A DNA stretch of 64,000 nucleotides from Bactericera cockerelli (lineage: Eukaryota; Arthropoda; Insecta; Hemiptera; Triozidae). The translations under genes were made by a program, and so were the position numbers. The stretch covers positions 18,419,374-18,483,373 of the forward strand of contig CM044961.1 of NCBI GenBank assembly GCA_024516035.1. The letters run 5' to 3'. Below are positions 50,280-64,000 of this stretch, piece by piece (the first letter of the stretch is position 1; each line of letters opens with the position of its first letter). Under the pieces are notes generated by a model. The model ran no database searches and had not been told where the DNA came from. It saw only the letters and a list, made by a program, of their open reading frames with translations.

Positions 50280-51050
50280 GTCTTCCAGAAGGACGCTGTG
50301 GATTTTCAATTAATTCAACATGTTGGGGTAGTGCGACACCTCAACTCTTGTTTAGATCCTAGTGATAAGGACACCTTTATTTGTTTATTCTTGCGTGTGA
50401 CTCAAAAGAAAGTTTGGATAGCTTAATTCAATGGTAAACGAGACAAATTTTTTTCCGGTATCTGGGTTAAGAACTTAGATTGATTCAGTAACTTCTTTAG
50501 GTGTTAGAATCACCTTGAGAAGGGTTTCAGTCAAGCATGAGAATGTGTTTTTCTCTCTCTCTGAGGCCTCTTTACAGAGCCTACATTTTGGTCTTGAGTG
50601 ATGTCTATCTTGTTTAAATGATGTTGAAGTGTTAGGATGAGGGTATAGTTGTTATGGCAGTCAGTGGCAATAATGTCAGCTCTTCTGCTCTGTTGAGCAC
50701 AGTCATTAATCTGCACCTTGCAGTGGACTTCTTCATGCACCTCCCAGCCCTTCTGTCGGAACAAATCTGTGCTGGCTGGGCAGATCTTGTGGTGCACAGA
50801 ATTCCCTGGCAGCTCTGAGTGGGGATAAACATTTTGTATGTGGGAATTGTTTCTATGAGGTATATTTCACTGCAGATAGGATAAGGGCAAATCCCTTGAT
50901 TCCATTCATCCATCCTGTGATTTGCCATTTGATTCATCAACAGTTTTAGAGCATTGATCCATTCTTCACTAAATCTTTGTTTGTTTGTGACCCACTGGTT
51001 GGTAAAAGATGACTTGTAACACTTGATACCCATGCCACACTGCATTGATT
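50280..51050 (-). pseudogene. Decayed transposon open-frame remnant
   Basis: Overlapping frames encode HHKICPASTDLFRQKGWEVH, then RRADIIATDCHNNYTLILTL. This resembles the region after the reverse transcriptase in some non-LTR elements, where a Cys-His motif precedes RRADIIA. The frame is broken, so it is a remnant. Low confidence on family. Confidence 0.35.
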
Positions 51051-51214
51051 TGAGACCACTTTTGAATCTTGCATCTCTGAGGTGGGTTCTTGTTACTCAG
51101 ATGGTCAATAAGAACCCATAAGTGAACCACGGAGTGTGGGAAAATTATTGATTAGTAGGTACCTAAATTTTCAGACAGTCCTTTAATTATCTGAGGTCAT
51201 CTTTGAAGAGATAG

Positions 51215-51310
51215 GTTGGTTCAAGTCCCGGTTTCAGCATCGAATTTATTAAAGCGAGTTTGAGTAGTTTGTGATATCACGAAAGTGATGAAAAACACAC
51301 AATATGATAA
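51215..51310 (+). repeat. SINE family A copy, headless
   Basis: GGTTCAAGTCCCGGTTTCAG followed by TTGTGATATCACGAAAGTGA. Only the B box and body remain. Confidence 0.65.
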
Positions 51311-52079
51311 ACTTTTTTTTTTACTTGCAATAGATAATGCTTGGAAAAAATAAGTTGTTCATTAAGTTTGAACTGATAGCAAATGATATTATACAAAATT
51401 AATATAAAGCAAAACAATAATTATTATTGTTTTAGATAAGCATTGGCTGAACCAGAAAAACATACAACGGGAATATCTATGTAATGACCAAGAAAATGAA
51501 AAAGGCTATTTAATGATAACTTACAGAATGGTCCAGAAATGAATTAAAATTAGCTGTTCTTGAAGCTGTTTACATCTTGTTGAACTTTCCTGTTTGACAA
51601 ACTAGAACTTTCCTCTTTGACATTAGGGGAAAATAATTTCCATTTTTTAATGAGTAAATGAACAAGCTACAAAAAGGTAATCGTATGCTACAAAACTGCA
51701 TATTATTTATATGCAAATAAATGAAAAAAATTCACTTCAAACTTCAATTTTTTATTATTTTATCACAAATAAAAAATTATTTTTCTGAATTTTATGATGG
51801 CACTGAAGGTACCAAAAATCTTAAAAAATATATCGAAATTTCTACAAGGTACAACAAAATCCTGTAACTCTCGTTTCAGTATTGTAATAGTGATAAATTG
51901 TTTTTCATAGCCATACCATACCAAAATTTTTATTGATAATATTTTTTCATCACCGCCGCTTTTTTTACTTCGCAGCCTGCAACTACTATAAATTTTAATG
52001 TAGACGCTTGTAGTATATACATGTGTTATGTTATAGTATTGCCCATCCCGTCTACCCTGGACCACGTCATGTGAAGTAA

Positions 52080-53015
52080 CGTCGAGCTAGGCTAAGATTT
52101 GGATCAAAATGATGTATCGCGATAAAAGCTCTAATTTTTACCCAATCGAGCTGAAATTTTCAGGATATGTTCTAGACATGTGAACTCTGACGTGAGCTCT
52201 CATCAGTTTGATCAACTAGTTACCATCGGTGTGTTGTGTAAAAGATCCGGAAGGTATAATCGTTTACAAAATAAAAAAAATCTGGTGTAAACATCACACG
52301 ACCTTTCCTTATCATATATTAGGAATGAAAACAGGGTCCCAAAAGCCACTGGTGACTCAAAGGTAACAGTGAGCTAAAAAATCAAAAACCAAATTCGTAT
52401 CAGCACCTCAAATCATTGATTTGATATGTCACAATCCCCATCTAGGATGAATAATAAAAAAGTTAGTCTGAGCGGGTCCCCCCAAAATACCGGTAAATTG
52501 GGGCCGAGGTCCAAAAAGTTCAAGATATCAAAAAAATGATAAGAGTGAACCCCATTTATTTTTTTAATCTAAGAAAATGTTGTTCTGTAAATTTTTTTGT
52601 ATCTTTAACCAATTCATAGAAGCGGCCCTGTGGCCGCAATTACGGCCGATTTCAACCAAAAGTTTCGTGGTTCGTCTGGTGTATAAAATTGATTTGCCCT
52701 ACCAAATTTCAAGTCTCTAGCTCTTACCGTTCTTGAGATATCCTGTTATACAGACAGACAGACAGACAGACAGACGCACGGACCAATGGCTGAAAACACT
52801 TTTTTGGTATCCTGAGGCTATGATTCGTCCAGAAATGTGAAAAGCTGGGTAGGTCAAATTTTCGACGAATACAATACTTTCCTTATTATAGGATAAGGAA
52901 AGTAAAAATTTGTCGACTCTGAACCTTCGAGCAAGGGACCCTTCCGCATGGCAACCTTGGCAATCGACGAATACCATAGCACTTATTAGCACTGAGCCAA
53001 TTTGCGCGTTCATAC
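52080..53015. repeat. Long dispersed repeat with (CAGA)n and SINE
   Basis: About 52280-52640 matches 62690-63035 (CTTTCCTTATCAT, GCCACTGGTGACTCAA, AAAAAGTTCAAGATATCA). About 52750-52775 is a CAGA run. About 52905-53010, on the minus strand, is a tRNA-like SINE head. The element ends near TTATAGGATAAGGAAAGTAA. Confidence 0.6.
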
Positions 53016-54428
53016 ATACAGAACAACCCACGCTGATTTTTGTTCCGGTCCATGATTTAGGTAGGTAAAAATTAGGTACGAGAAACTAAATATTAAAAAA
53101 AAAATTAAAATAGTTGTTTTTTCAACCCTGTCAATAAATTGAATTTGTTGCTAGCTTCTAGAGTAATAATTTTGTGATAAAAAAATAAACAAAAAGCTAT
53201 CAGCCATTATCCATCCCCACCCTTTCACCTTGCCTATTTCTGTGTTTCACTGCTAGAGTGCAGCACTTGCAGCAGTAGCTGTTTCCAGTGCTGGATACGT
53301 GCGTTTCTACATCAACCAGTTCGCTTCAATAACTTGAAATTTCTTCGGCCCTTGTCGAAAGAAATCTTCTGTATATGTTACCTCATCAAATGAGGTAAAG
53401 CCAGTCCCAACACCAATTCTTGTTGTAACTGAACTGAAGCAACATCCAGCAAGGTTCAGCATTGGATGGAGTGACCATTCAAATTGTCATCTGGGCTATT
53501 TTCAGGCTGGGTGTGGTTAACAGGTATGGTGTAACTTTCCAAGATTAACTTGAGAAAACCTATGCACTTGAAATAACCACAGAAAAAAAGAAATTAAAAC
53601 AAGGATTTCTATTTACACAGAAAAATTGTGCAAAAACGGTTTTATTGAGTTTTGTTTTGAAGAAAAAAAGCTATACGCATTTCAGGGTACTTTTCTATAG
53701 GAATAGTACTAAATTATATAATATCATAATTATGAAGAAAATGTCTTGTCAACTTTGAAAATAAAATATAATGAACACAACATGTTATTCCTTTCGATAG
53801 GAAAATCCCTTTTTATGTCTGTGACTCTTTCTAAAATGTCAAGAGAAACCACCTGTCATTGCACTGACCTAAAATAAGTAGGCAGGTATTTAAAAATGAT
53901 TTATTTTTTTTTCCAGTTCACTCATCTAATGACATGTTTTATCGGTCACCCAACAGAGCTGTTGACAACACAAATCATTTTTGTATAAAATAAAACATGA
54001 AATTCGAAACAATACACAATTCTTTAGTACATGAACTGGCAAAACCCATCAAAATGTCAAAAAAAAACAAAGTTTACATGAAGACAATCAAAATTTTACA
54101 TAAAAAAGAATTTTCAACTAACAAAACAAAAAGTTAAATGTGGTATTTTCTCTTGAGATGTTTTGATCGTTAACAATTGTGTTGAAAATATAATAAACAA
54201 TCAAATGCTCCACTACAAAATCAAGCTATACCAGTGTGAATTACTTCTTTTTGTTACCATTAATTTTTCATGGGAACACATCTACACTGATCAAAACATT
54301 TCAAAAAGACACCCACCAAAGGGAGAAGAGCTTACATCAGTAATTTACTAAATTCACAAAAAAAAAATATAAAATAAAAGACAGTATTTATAAAATCTGG
54401 AGATTGAGAAGATCAAATGGACAGAGAC
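53016..54428. repeat. SINE B remnant and probable H3.3 3' UTR
   Basis: About 53430-53590 is a diverged family B SINE. Nearer 54428 the sequence is A+T-rich and would be the 3' UTR of the minus-strand H3.3 gene. No exact end could be chosen. Confidence 0.45.
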
Positions 54429-57000
<2,572 letters not shown>

Positions 57001-57029
57001 CTTGAATCTGTGTAGTGTAAATAGTAAGG

Positions 57030-57130
57030 CTACTTACCCGTAACAGGAGGTCGGTGGTTCGAGTTCTTATATCGGCAATGTTTTTGTAGATCGAGTTTAA
57101 GTAATTGTGATTAATGGGCATGAAGTTCAA
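57030..57130 (+). repeat. SINE family A copy
   Basis: GGAGGTCGGTGGTTCGAGTT is followed by a diverged body (GAGTTTAAGTAATTGTGAT). Confidence 0.55.
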
Positions 57131-57780
57131 ACTTGCCCTGTTACCTATTTGAAAATTCAAGTTGATCAAAATTATAAATAAATCACATACTTTGATTATT
57201 TTCTAAAATCTAATTGATCACGATTATAGAAAAAACTTTAAACAAAAATGTCACTCTGGGGCATTTAGTGGTGAAATTAATTTTAAAAGCATTTAATCTG
57301 AGCGCACGGCAGTTCGCTAGGTCAAGTTCTAGCAAGAACAGCAGAGTGTGTATCTTTTCAAGAACCAATTGGGTTTTTCACACCCTCTAATCTTCGGTCC
57401 TATTGATCATGGTGCTATGAAATTTGGCAAGTAATTATGTTCTCTTAACATCACTTAAAACACACTGAAAATGTCAAGAGTAAATACTAAAAACTTTCGG
57501 AGGTAATTTTATCTAAAAATTGCAATTTTTTTAATGACTGACAGCTAGGTCATCAAACTTTTGACACTTCCCTAGAAAACTGAAGTTTCGCAACACGAAA
57601 GGGTTTGATTTTTAAGGGCAGGGAATAATCTGACAATCAGAACTTTTTCACTTCAACTGCCATAAACGGTGTCGTATTAGGGATCTATGAGCGAAAATCG
57701 ACAGCTTTTTTAAAGCATTTTTTTATATGCAAAAACGAAAACAATAATATTCCGATATCTAGTATTAGTTAGGTATCAGA
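57131..57780. other. A+T-rich spacer upstream of H3.3
   Basis: No exon, RNA gene or bounded repeat was recognised on either strand. Confidence 0.45.
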
Positions 57781-57784
57781 CAAA

Positions 57785-59130
57785 AATTTGTATTCAAAAT
57801 TTGGTTACAGTTGTTTGTAAAGGATACCTTCCGGTGCGCTCGTGTTGACCCAGCACCTAAATGGGAAGTATTGTGTCACTTCTCGCCCATCAGAGGGGAG
57901 GCATACTACGGGATGGGCAGGCTACAACACAGACCGCAAGCATCTACAGCAGGGGTGGCCAAACTTTTTTTGTGGCGGTTCCCTCTGGGAAAAATGGAAG
58001 CGCTCGCGGTTCCCCCCATTGTAGAGAAAGTTGCCTCACAAAGGTAGGTACTAGCGAAAAAGGCTGTAAGATACATAGCCAATTTCCTGAGGTATGGATA
58101 TTTATCTTGAGAAAAGTATTTCCAAAAGTCACATCTTGTTGATTCAGCTCAAACCTTCACAGCTATATCACCTTTGATTTTTAAGATTTCATCGATTATT
58201 GCTGTGGAGTTTCCATCAATTAGTCATTTCTTCGATTTTTACTTCCTTGAATGGATAAGCCATGTATATCAATATGTCCTCCAGTTTTTGAAAATCACTG
58301 AATCGCCTTTCAAATTCAACTGCGAGTTCGGTTATTTGTTCCTTAAATGAATCCAAATCAACTTCGCTCTCGTCTGCTATTCCCTGATTCAAGCAAACAA
58401 AAGCTGTCAGATTTTTGCTTTCGATGGAGGACACAAGAAGTTTCATTTTGTTTTTGAAGTGGTGTACATTTCCAAGTAAGTCAATCAGTGTTTTGTCCTT
58501 CCCCTGGAAGCTTAAAGATTATTCAACATCTCTGTAATATCACAGAGAAAAGCCAGGTGCAGCAAACTGGGGATAATCTTTTTTTCCAGAATTTTTTAGA
58601 AATTCTCTTATTTGAGGAAGAAGTGTTCTGAATCTTTTGAGAAACTTTGCCCGACTGAGCCAGCGTACACCAGTGTGCAATAATAACTCTCCATTCCCAC
58701 ATTCTTCAAGAAGGAGCCGAAATCTGTGTAAGACGCCTTACGACAAGATTTTACAGGTTGCTACAATGCTACAGAGGTAACAAGGCACATTATTTTATTT
58801 ATTAGTATTAGGCTACAACTACATGCAACGATGCAGTTTTTGATTAGGTGGGTACAGGTTTACAGGTAGGTACAAAAGAAAATAAAATATTCAGAATAAA
58901 AGCAAAATCTTTTTTTTATCTAGGTTTCAAAAAAAAAAAAAAAACGTTCTTGTAAAAATCTAAAAATCTCAAAATTTCTTCGCGGTTCCCCAAAATAGAC
59001 CCCGCGGTTCCCTAGGGAACCGCGGTTCCCAGTTTGGCCGTCCCTGATCTACAGTATCTACTGTTTCATGGCTACGAAATAAAAAAGGCTATGAAATATT
59101 CATCTAAAAAAAATTATTCTCGGTTTGAAC
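57785..59130. mobile_element. Dispersed repeat split by a hAT element
   Basis: The outer parts, 57785-57949 and 59047-59130, are one copy of the repeat found uninterrupted (reversed) at 25740-25930. The hAT at 57950-59046 sits between them. Confidence 0.75.
57950..59046 (-). mobile_element. Defective hAT transposon with 8-bp duplication
   Basis: The ends CAGGGGTGGCCAAACT and AGTTTGGCCGTCCCTG are inverted repeats with one mismatch. ATCTACAG is duplicated at 57942-57949 and 59047-59054. On the minus strand the interior encodes pieces of a hAT transposase: an RWLS-like segment near 58670, then DESEVDLDSFKEQITELAVE and FERRFSDFQKLEDILIYMAY at 58216-58446. Stops and frame changes separate the pieces, so the copy cannot make its own transposase. 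Confidence 0.85.
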
Positions 59131-61913
59131 CTTTGTGGTGCTATTTCCAGCCTAGCACGGGCGGGTTAGGCTGGAAATATTTCATTTGACGAAAGGACAC
59201 AATTTAGTGCGAGATACATAGTTGATGCTACAAATAAGATACACAAAATATTATGTCCAATACATTGATTTTATTTTCTTAAATTGGCATAGTAATAATA
59301 GAATTCTTTATGTACACAAATCCATCAACACAAAAGAAACTTCTGAATTGAGGATTTTCTCTTTCTTAAAGTAGTAAAAAAAGTATGTACAGAAAAATAT
59401 TAAATCTTAATTTGTTTTTAAAAAATAATTCAAGAGGTTTTTCATTGAGAAAAATGTCTACCTACCAGATGTTATTACATTTTTAATTAATTATTAAGAT
59501 TTCTTGCACTTAAAATTATTATTGGGGAAATTGACCTTTAGAGGCCATTTACGAAAACGAGTCAGATAGAGATATACTCATCTGTCTTGAGCTGATAGTC
59601 TACATGGAAGTTTGAACACTGTTGGTGTTGTAACTGGAGCTTGTAGACAATTCCAGTGCCACTCTAACCTGAGCTCACCAACACGGAAAAAGTGAACTGG
59701 AAGTTTGAATCATTGATTGGAGGAAAATGATCAAAAATTGAGAAAGTACATCTAGGGAGAAATCTAGACTTAGCTCCACAGAGCTATTACAAAAACGTCC
59801 TAGTTTCAAATTAAAATAAAGGTTGCCACTTTTCTGGTGAATTTGAAAAGAAACTAGATAAGTAAAATATTCAAGTTTTCATTTCAAAACACCTTGCGAA
59901 AACAAAAAGAAGACAAGTCAATTCTTTGTGGTAAGGTTAAAAAGGTTACAAGCTATACCGAAAACATCTTAATATCTAAATTTTGTACTGTGGTAAGAAA
60001 AAGTTAATATCAGTTGATATGAGACAATGTTTCAATTCGAATTCTACGTTATCACACAAGGCTAGTGTCTACATCACATGCTATTTACTGTTGTTTCTAC
60101 GACACCTTAAAGAACAAATAGGTTTGATGGTGAAAAGATAAAGCTTAAATACGAGTATATTTCACTAGTAATTATTAAATAAAATATGTCTTAATTTTGA
60201 GTCATCAAACACTGGTAAAAACAATTAAATCCAACTTATGGAATTTCTCTCATGGCAGTGTACATACAGCATAGTACACCAACACCAATTGATTTCGTTC
60301 TATTGGTGATATTAATTCATTATAATTTGTCTGTCCTGGGAAGAAATCAACTGAAAGACAAGTTAGTGAGTTATGCAGTGCAGGGGGGAAAGAAACAGCT
60401 GTAATACTATGGTTTCGCTAATGCTCTTTGTTCAATAGGAAGTTATCTACAAAAATAATGCATGATTGGGATTTTTGGCAAACATCTAAAACACTTTTAA
60501 TCAAAAAGAACGACTTGGACTTTTATCTGTTCAAATAGTTTGGAGAAAACTAATAAGACAAAATTGCAAATGTTAAGAGAGGACCAAGTGAATTGGATAT
60601 AAACTAAAGCTTCAGATGATCATATGAAAGTAAGAGCCCATAGCCAAAGATAAGTTAAAATATACCACCGCCAACACAAAGGATTTACTTAGCCATTCAT
60701 AGAGTATCTCATTCATTCATTTTCTAAAATTATATCTGATTCTACATAAACCAGCTTATCTAAGTGATAAGAATTAATAAGACAGAATATTCTTTGCTTT
60801 TAGCTTGCAATAATAATATAAAATAGATGAAACCAAAAATCATATGAAAGCTAAGATGTAAGAAACAGAAATATTAAGAATGAATCATTTGTACTCCACT
60901 TACTTATCTCACCACATTTACCAAAAGTCTGATAGAAGACAAGTTACAAATTAAATTAAATCTCCTCTCCTTTAAACCTCTTCGCGCCCAACACCAATTT
61001 TTGTTTTGTAGTATAAAGTGACCGGTGGCCTCGCCCGAGGGCAAACATTTTATGCTACTTGGTAGTATAATTTTTTAGCTTGGGCACTTAAGACTATAAA
61101 ATAAATGTCTTCTTACGAGGACATTTATAATATAAGAGGTTATAATATAAACCCACGTTTTAGTGATTGACAAAAATTCATCTCTTGTCTTTCACATGCC
61201 TCCGTTCAATAAAAATAAATTTTACATCATAATCGAACCATACAACAATAACTTACATTTACACATCAGTCAGTGGTGAACAATGTAGCATCAGGTGACT
61301 CGGCTTCGTTGTCGTCATTATCGCTCAGTATCAATAATAAACATTTAAAAAAGTCATACATGTAAAACCAGAGTCAAACTCGAGGTCAGATTTTATCTCG
61401 CATGTTTTCAAACACGAAAGCTTCAAGCTTAGAACACATATGCAGACAATAATTTCATTTATATCCAGTAAGAAACATCCCGACATTCAAAAGACATAAT
61501 AACACACTATTTCAAGATGGACATGTCAAAAGACGGAATGCCACTCAAGTCAAATCTCATGCTACCCAACCTAATCTTGAATATAAGCAAGGGTATTTAT
61601 TTTTTGACATTCATTTTCACATTGATTACATCTAATATTATTTTCTAATTCATTTTTGTCGACTCTTTAATTAAAACTAAAAGAATTTTTCAAAAACCTA
61701 CAAAGAATTATCATTCCTTATCTATAAGAAACACACAAATCAAATCCAAATTAATGTTCTAATCAGCTTTTTCTTTTTACATACAACCATAACTTGGTCG
61801 ATTGTATACACACACCAGCAATGATTTTTTCCGTTTAATTTCAGATTCACCATTCTAGTTGTTGCTTCATTCCATAAATTACTTCAGCAACTTGTTTGTG
61901 TAAGGTCGCTACT
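59131..61913. other. Noncoding, probable 3' UTR and spacer
   Basis: About 2.8 kb without a splice-bounded coding segment. Its 61.9 kb end follows directly on the stop of a minus-strand gene and is likely its 3' UTR; TTTATT at about 59268 could be that strand's poly(A) signal. A partial MITE phrase (GCTATTACAAAAACGTCC) lies at 59781-59798. Confidence 0.45.
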
Positions 61914-62161
61914 TCAGCGTCTGCTCCTCTTGCACAGGCCGCTACCGGTCGCTACCCCGTGGGAGTTACGCAGCACTTTCTCGCTCACTCCTACAGACTT
62001 TCTCTTCTTGGTTCTCAGGCTGGTGGCGTCGCCGCTGGTGGAAGGCAGGCAGTCGCTACTCTGCTGGTAGCTACCGCGCATGTGCTTGTGAGGGCCGCTG
62101 CTGGGCGCTGCCTGCTGCTCCTGGTCCGAGCCCCCCGATGAGTCTTCGGAGTTGGTAGAAG
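61914..62161 (-). CDS. Unrecognised basic protein, last exon
   Basis: Eighty-two codons including the stop. Ser/Asp/Gln-rich, then a lysine/arginine cluster. The exon start and acceptor (ttccag before CTTCTACCAACTCC) are copied in the array immediately upstream. Confidence 0.72.
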
Positions 62162-63404
62162 CTGGAAATGAATGGGAGAGAAAGGTATAATGTAAGATGA
62201 GTCCTAGGAGTTGGTAGAAGCTGGAAATGAATGGAGAGAAAGGAATAATGTAAGACGAGTCCTCGGAGTTGGTAGAAGCTGGAAATGAATGGGAGAGAAA
62301 GGAATAATGTAAGATGAGTCCTCGGAGTTGGCAGAAGCTGGAAATGAATGGGAGAGAAAGAAATAGCTGGGAATGAATGGGAGAGAAAGAAATAAGCTGG
62401 GAATGAATGGGAGACAAAGGAACATATAAGAGGAACTCAAGGGATCGGAATTTTTTTCTTATAAGTATCCAAGTTTCTCTTATAAAAAGGTTATTTTCCC
62501 TTATTATATAGATGTATGTAATTTGAAATTGTTCTCCTAACTTCTTTTTCTTGCACTTTGCTTTTTACAAATCGTACTTGGGTTGGCATTGTTCAACCTC
62601 ATGGTTGAGGTTGGTTGGTTATGTCACTTTTTTACAGTTAGATGCCCTTCCTAACGCCAAAGGGGAGCCAACCGTAAAAATATCCTGATTAAAAATAAAC
62701 TGGTGTGACACCACATGACTTTCCTTATCATAAATTCCGCCACTGGTGACTCAACGGTAACAGTTAGCTAAAAATCAATGTCAAATTCGTAATCAGCACC
62801 TCAAAGTCAATGGATTTGATACGTCAGAACCCCCATTTAAGATGTGTAGTAAAAAAGTTAGTCCAAGCAGGGCTCTCAAATTATACCAGTAAATTGGGGA
62901 CAGGTTCCAAAAAGTTCAAGATATCATAAAAAAAATAAAAAAATGATCTGAGTAAACCACTATTATTTTTCCATTATGAGGAAATGTTTTTCTCTAATTT
63001 TTTTGTATCTTTAACCAATTGAAAGCAGCGGCCTTTTGTGTTCCTCTAATTGTGCCCTCCATTGTATCAACTGCTTTCCACCCACCTTGAGAAGCGACGC
63101 GTTTGCCCGCCGGCTTCCTCGTAGACACGACGATCTCCCTTGCTTCCTCGTCTGCCGAGCTAGGTGCAGGAAGCGTGGTGAGGGCCGCCGCTACCCTCTC
63201 ATTGTTCGCCGCGGCCCTGGAGCGGCCGAATTTCTTCACCTCCACCACTCCGCCGGCCTCCTCCTCCGTGGCGCGAGGCGAGGCCGACCCCGCCAGCGGC
63301 ACCGCGGCGACTTGCAGTCCGGGGTCCGCGGGTTCGAAGGTGGGCGGGAGCAGCAGCTCGTCCAGCAGGGAGCCGCCGCCTCCGTTGGGCGGGATGTGAA
63401 CCGC
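61914..63404 (-). CDS. Last two coding exons of an unrecognised basic protein
   Basis: Exons 63086-63404 and 61914-62161 join in phase (TCTCAAG|gtgggt; atttccag before CTTCTACC) to a TGA stop at 61914-61916. The first reads AVHIPPNGGGGSLLDELLLP, then EVKKFGRSRAAANNERVAAA and ends KPAGKRVASQG. The second reads ASTNSEDSSGGSDQEQQAAP, then LRTKKRKSVGVSEKVLRNSH and ends LCKRSRR. Basic clusters (KKRK, KRSRR) suggest a nuclear protein. Low-complexity composition gives no family. The upstream exons are beyond the window. The second exon's acceptor lies in a tandem array. Confidence 0.7.
62140..62420. repeat. ~59-bp array at a 3' splice junction
   Basis: The plus unit is GGAGTTGGTAGAAGCTGGAA followed by ATGAATGGGAGAGAAAGGAA and a TAATGTAAGATGAGTCCTC-like end. 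Four copies carry the exon start plus acceptor in reverse; the last ~100 bp are shorter 27-28 bp units with only the acceptor-proximal part. Confidence 0.93.
62430..63035. repeat. Intron filled by dispersed repeats
   Basis: About 62430-62520 is the CTTATAAGTATCC-type repeat. About 62560-62665 matches 19545-19690. About 62690-63035 matches 52280-52640. No exon. Confidence 0.6.
63086..63404 (-). CDS. Unrecognised basic protein, penultimate exon
   Basis: The acceptor is caccccag and the donor TCTCAAG|gtgggt. GC-rich, Ala/Glu/Pro-rich coding sequence. Its phase at entry cannot be checked because the preceding exon is outside. A dispersed repeat (62690-63035) ends about 50 bases inside the following intron. 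Confidence 0.7.
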
Positions 63405-63504
63405 CTGGGGGTGGAGCATACTATTGTATGAGAAATACTGCCAGAATTTGAACAGTAATCCCAAGACATTTTTTTTTATTTATTATTATTATTTTTTTTT
63501 TAAG

Positions 63505-63640
63505 TTATCATATTTGTGTTAATCACTGTCGTGATATCACAACTACTCAAACTCGTTTTACAAAAAGTACGCTGTAACCGGGACTTGAACCACCGACCTC
63601 CAGGTTACAAGTCCGCCGCCTTATCCATCAAGCCTGGGGG
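63505..63640 (-). repeat. SINE family A copy
   Basis: ATCACTGTCGTGATATCACA and GGGACTTGAACCACCGACCT are complements of the family body and B box. Confidence 0.7.
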
Positions 63641-63699
63641 TAGAGAATATCATTACATGAGAAATACTGCCAGAATTTGAGCTGTAAGCCAAAGACGTA

Positions 63700-63900
63700 T
63701 TATTATGTGGTTAAAATCCCAAATAGTTGGATAACTTGTCATAATATCCCAGCTTTTTCATTATTCGAGTAGTAAACCCAAGATATATTAATGGTCAAAA
63801 TTTCAAATGGGAAGATACATTGTTATGTCCCGGCCTGGATTCAAACCTTCAACTTCTGGATTACCAGACCGACGGCAACGCCTTGACTACTGAGCTACCG
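63700..63900 (-). repeat. tRNA-headed SINE, relative of 23117
   Basis: On the minus strand GGTAGCTCAGTAGTCAAGGC and GGTTTGAATCCAGGCCGGGA form a tRNA-like head, followed by a body with CTTCCCATTTGAAATTTTGA. Confidence 0.6.
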
Positions 63901-64000
63901 AACCACCAAGAAACTGACCCAGATAATATTCGATGCTGCTGGAGAAGTATTAATGGTCGAGTGATCAGAGCATGAGCTAGGTCATATTCAGGCAGCGAGT

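Overview
The window is eukaryotic nuclear DNA from an animal, most likely an arthropod and probably an insect. The evidence is intron-split genes with GT-AG junctions, GC-richer exons in A+T-rich introns, an intact mariner transposon, several non-LTR retrotransposons, hAT elements and many tRNA-derived SINEs. I cannot name the species. One 100-N scaffold gap lies at 18955-19054.

Layout. (1) 415-8239, plus strand: seven exons of BTAF1 (Mot1/Helicase 89B), the TBP-removing ATPase. Only an internal N-terminal portion is present. The ATPase half is not found downstream. (2) 11366-49273, minus strand: a ~38 kb gene with at least 15 coding exons whose phases fit over the first twelve and the last three, giving about 975 visible codons of a protein I do not recognise. 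It has a helical N-terminal two thirds, two hydrophobic blocks and a charged Ser/Gly-rich tail. (3) 44413-45980, plus strand: PRPF38B, a splicing factor, lying wholly inside an intron of gene 2. (4) 54429-55893, minus strand: a complete, intron-containing histone H3.3 gene. (5) 61914-63404, minus strand: the last two coding exons of an unrecognised basic, probably nuclear protein.

Between these lie transposons at different stages of decay: an intact mariner with TA target duplications (2783-4075), a zinc-finger-bearing LINE cut by the gap (16194-18954), an RNase H LINE inserted into the tail of another LINE (37610-39564), and two hAT elements with 8-bp target duplications (21669-22696 and 57950-59046). 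There are also foldback/MITE elements and at least four SINE families.

The most unusual feature is the position of the tandem repeats. In gene 2, five 5' splice junctions and the stop codon have been captured in tandem copies (35-bp, 30/53-bp, 19-29-bp, 44-bp, a two-copy duplication, and a 30-bp array of about 50 units). Each donor array unit re-creates a donor with adjoining exon or exon-like bases. In gene 5 a 3' splice junction is repeated in the same way. Whole or partial exons of gene 2 are also duplicated. A second pattern is a short hairpin near LINE-like 3' ends, whose stem changes from copy to copy while pairing is largely kept.
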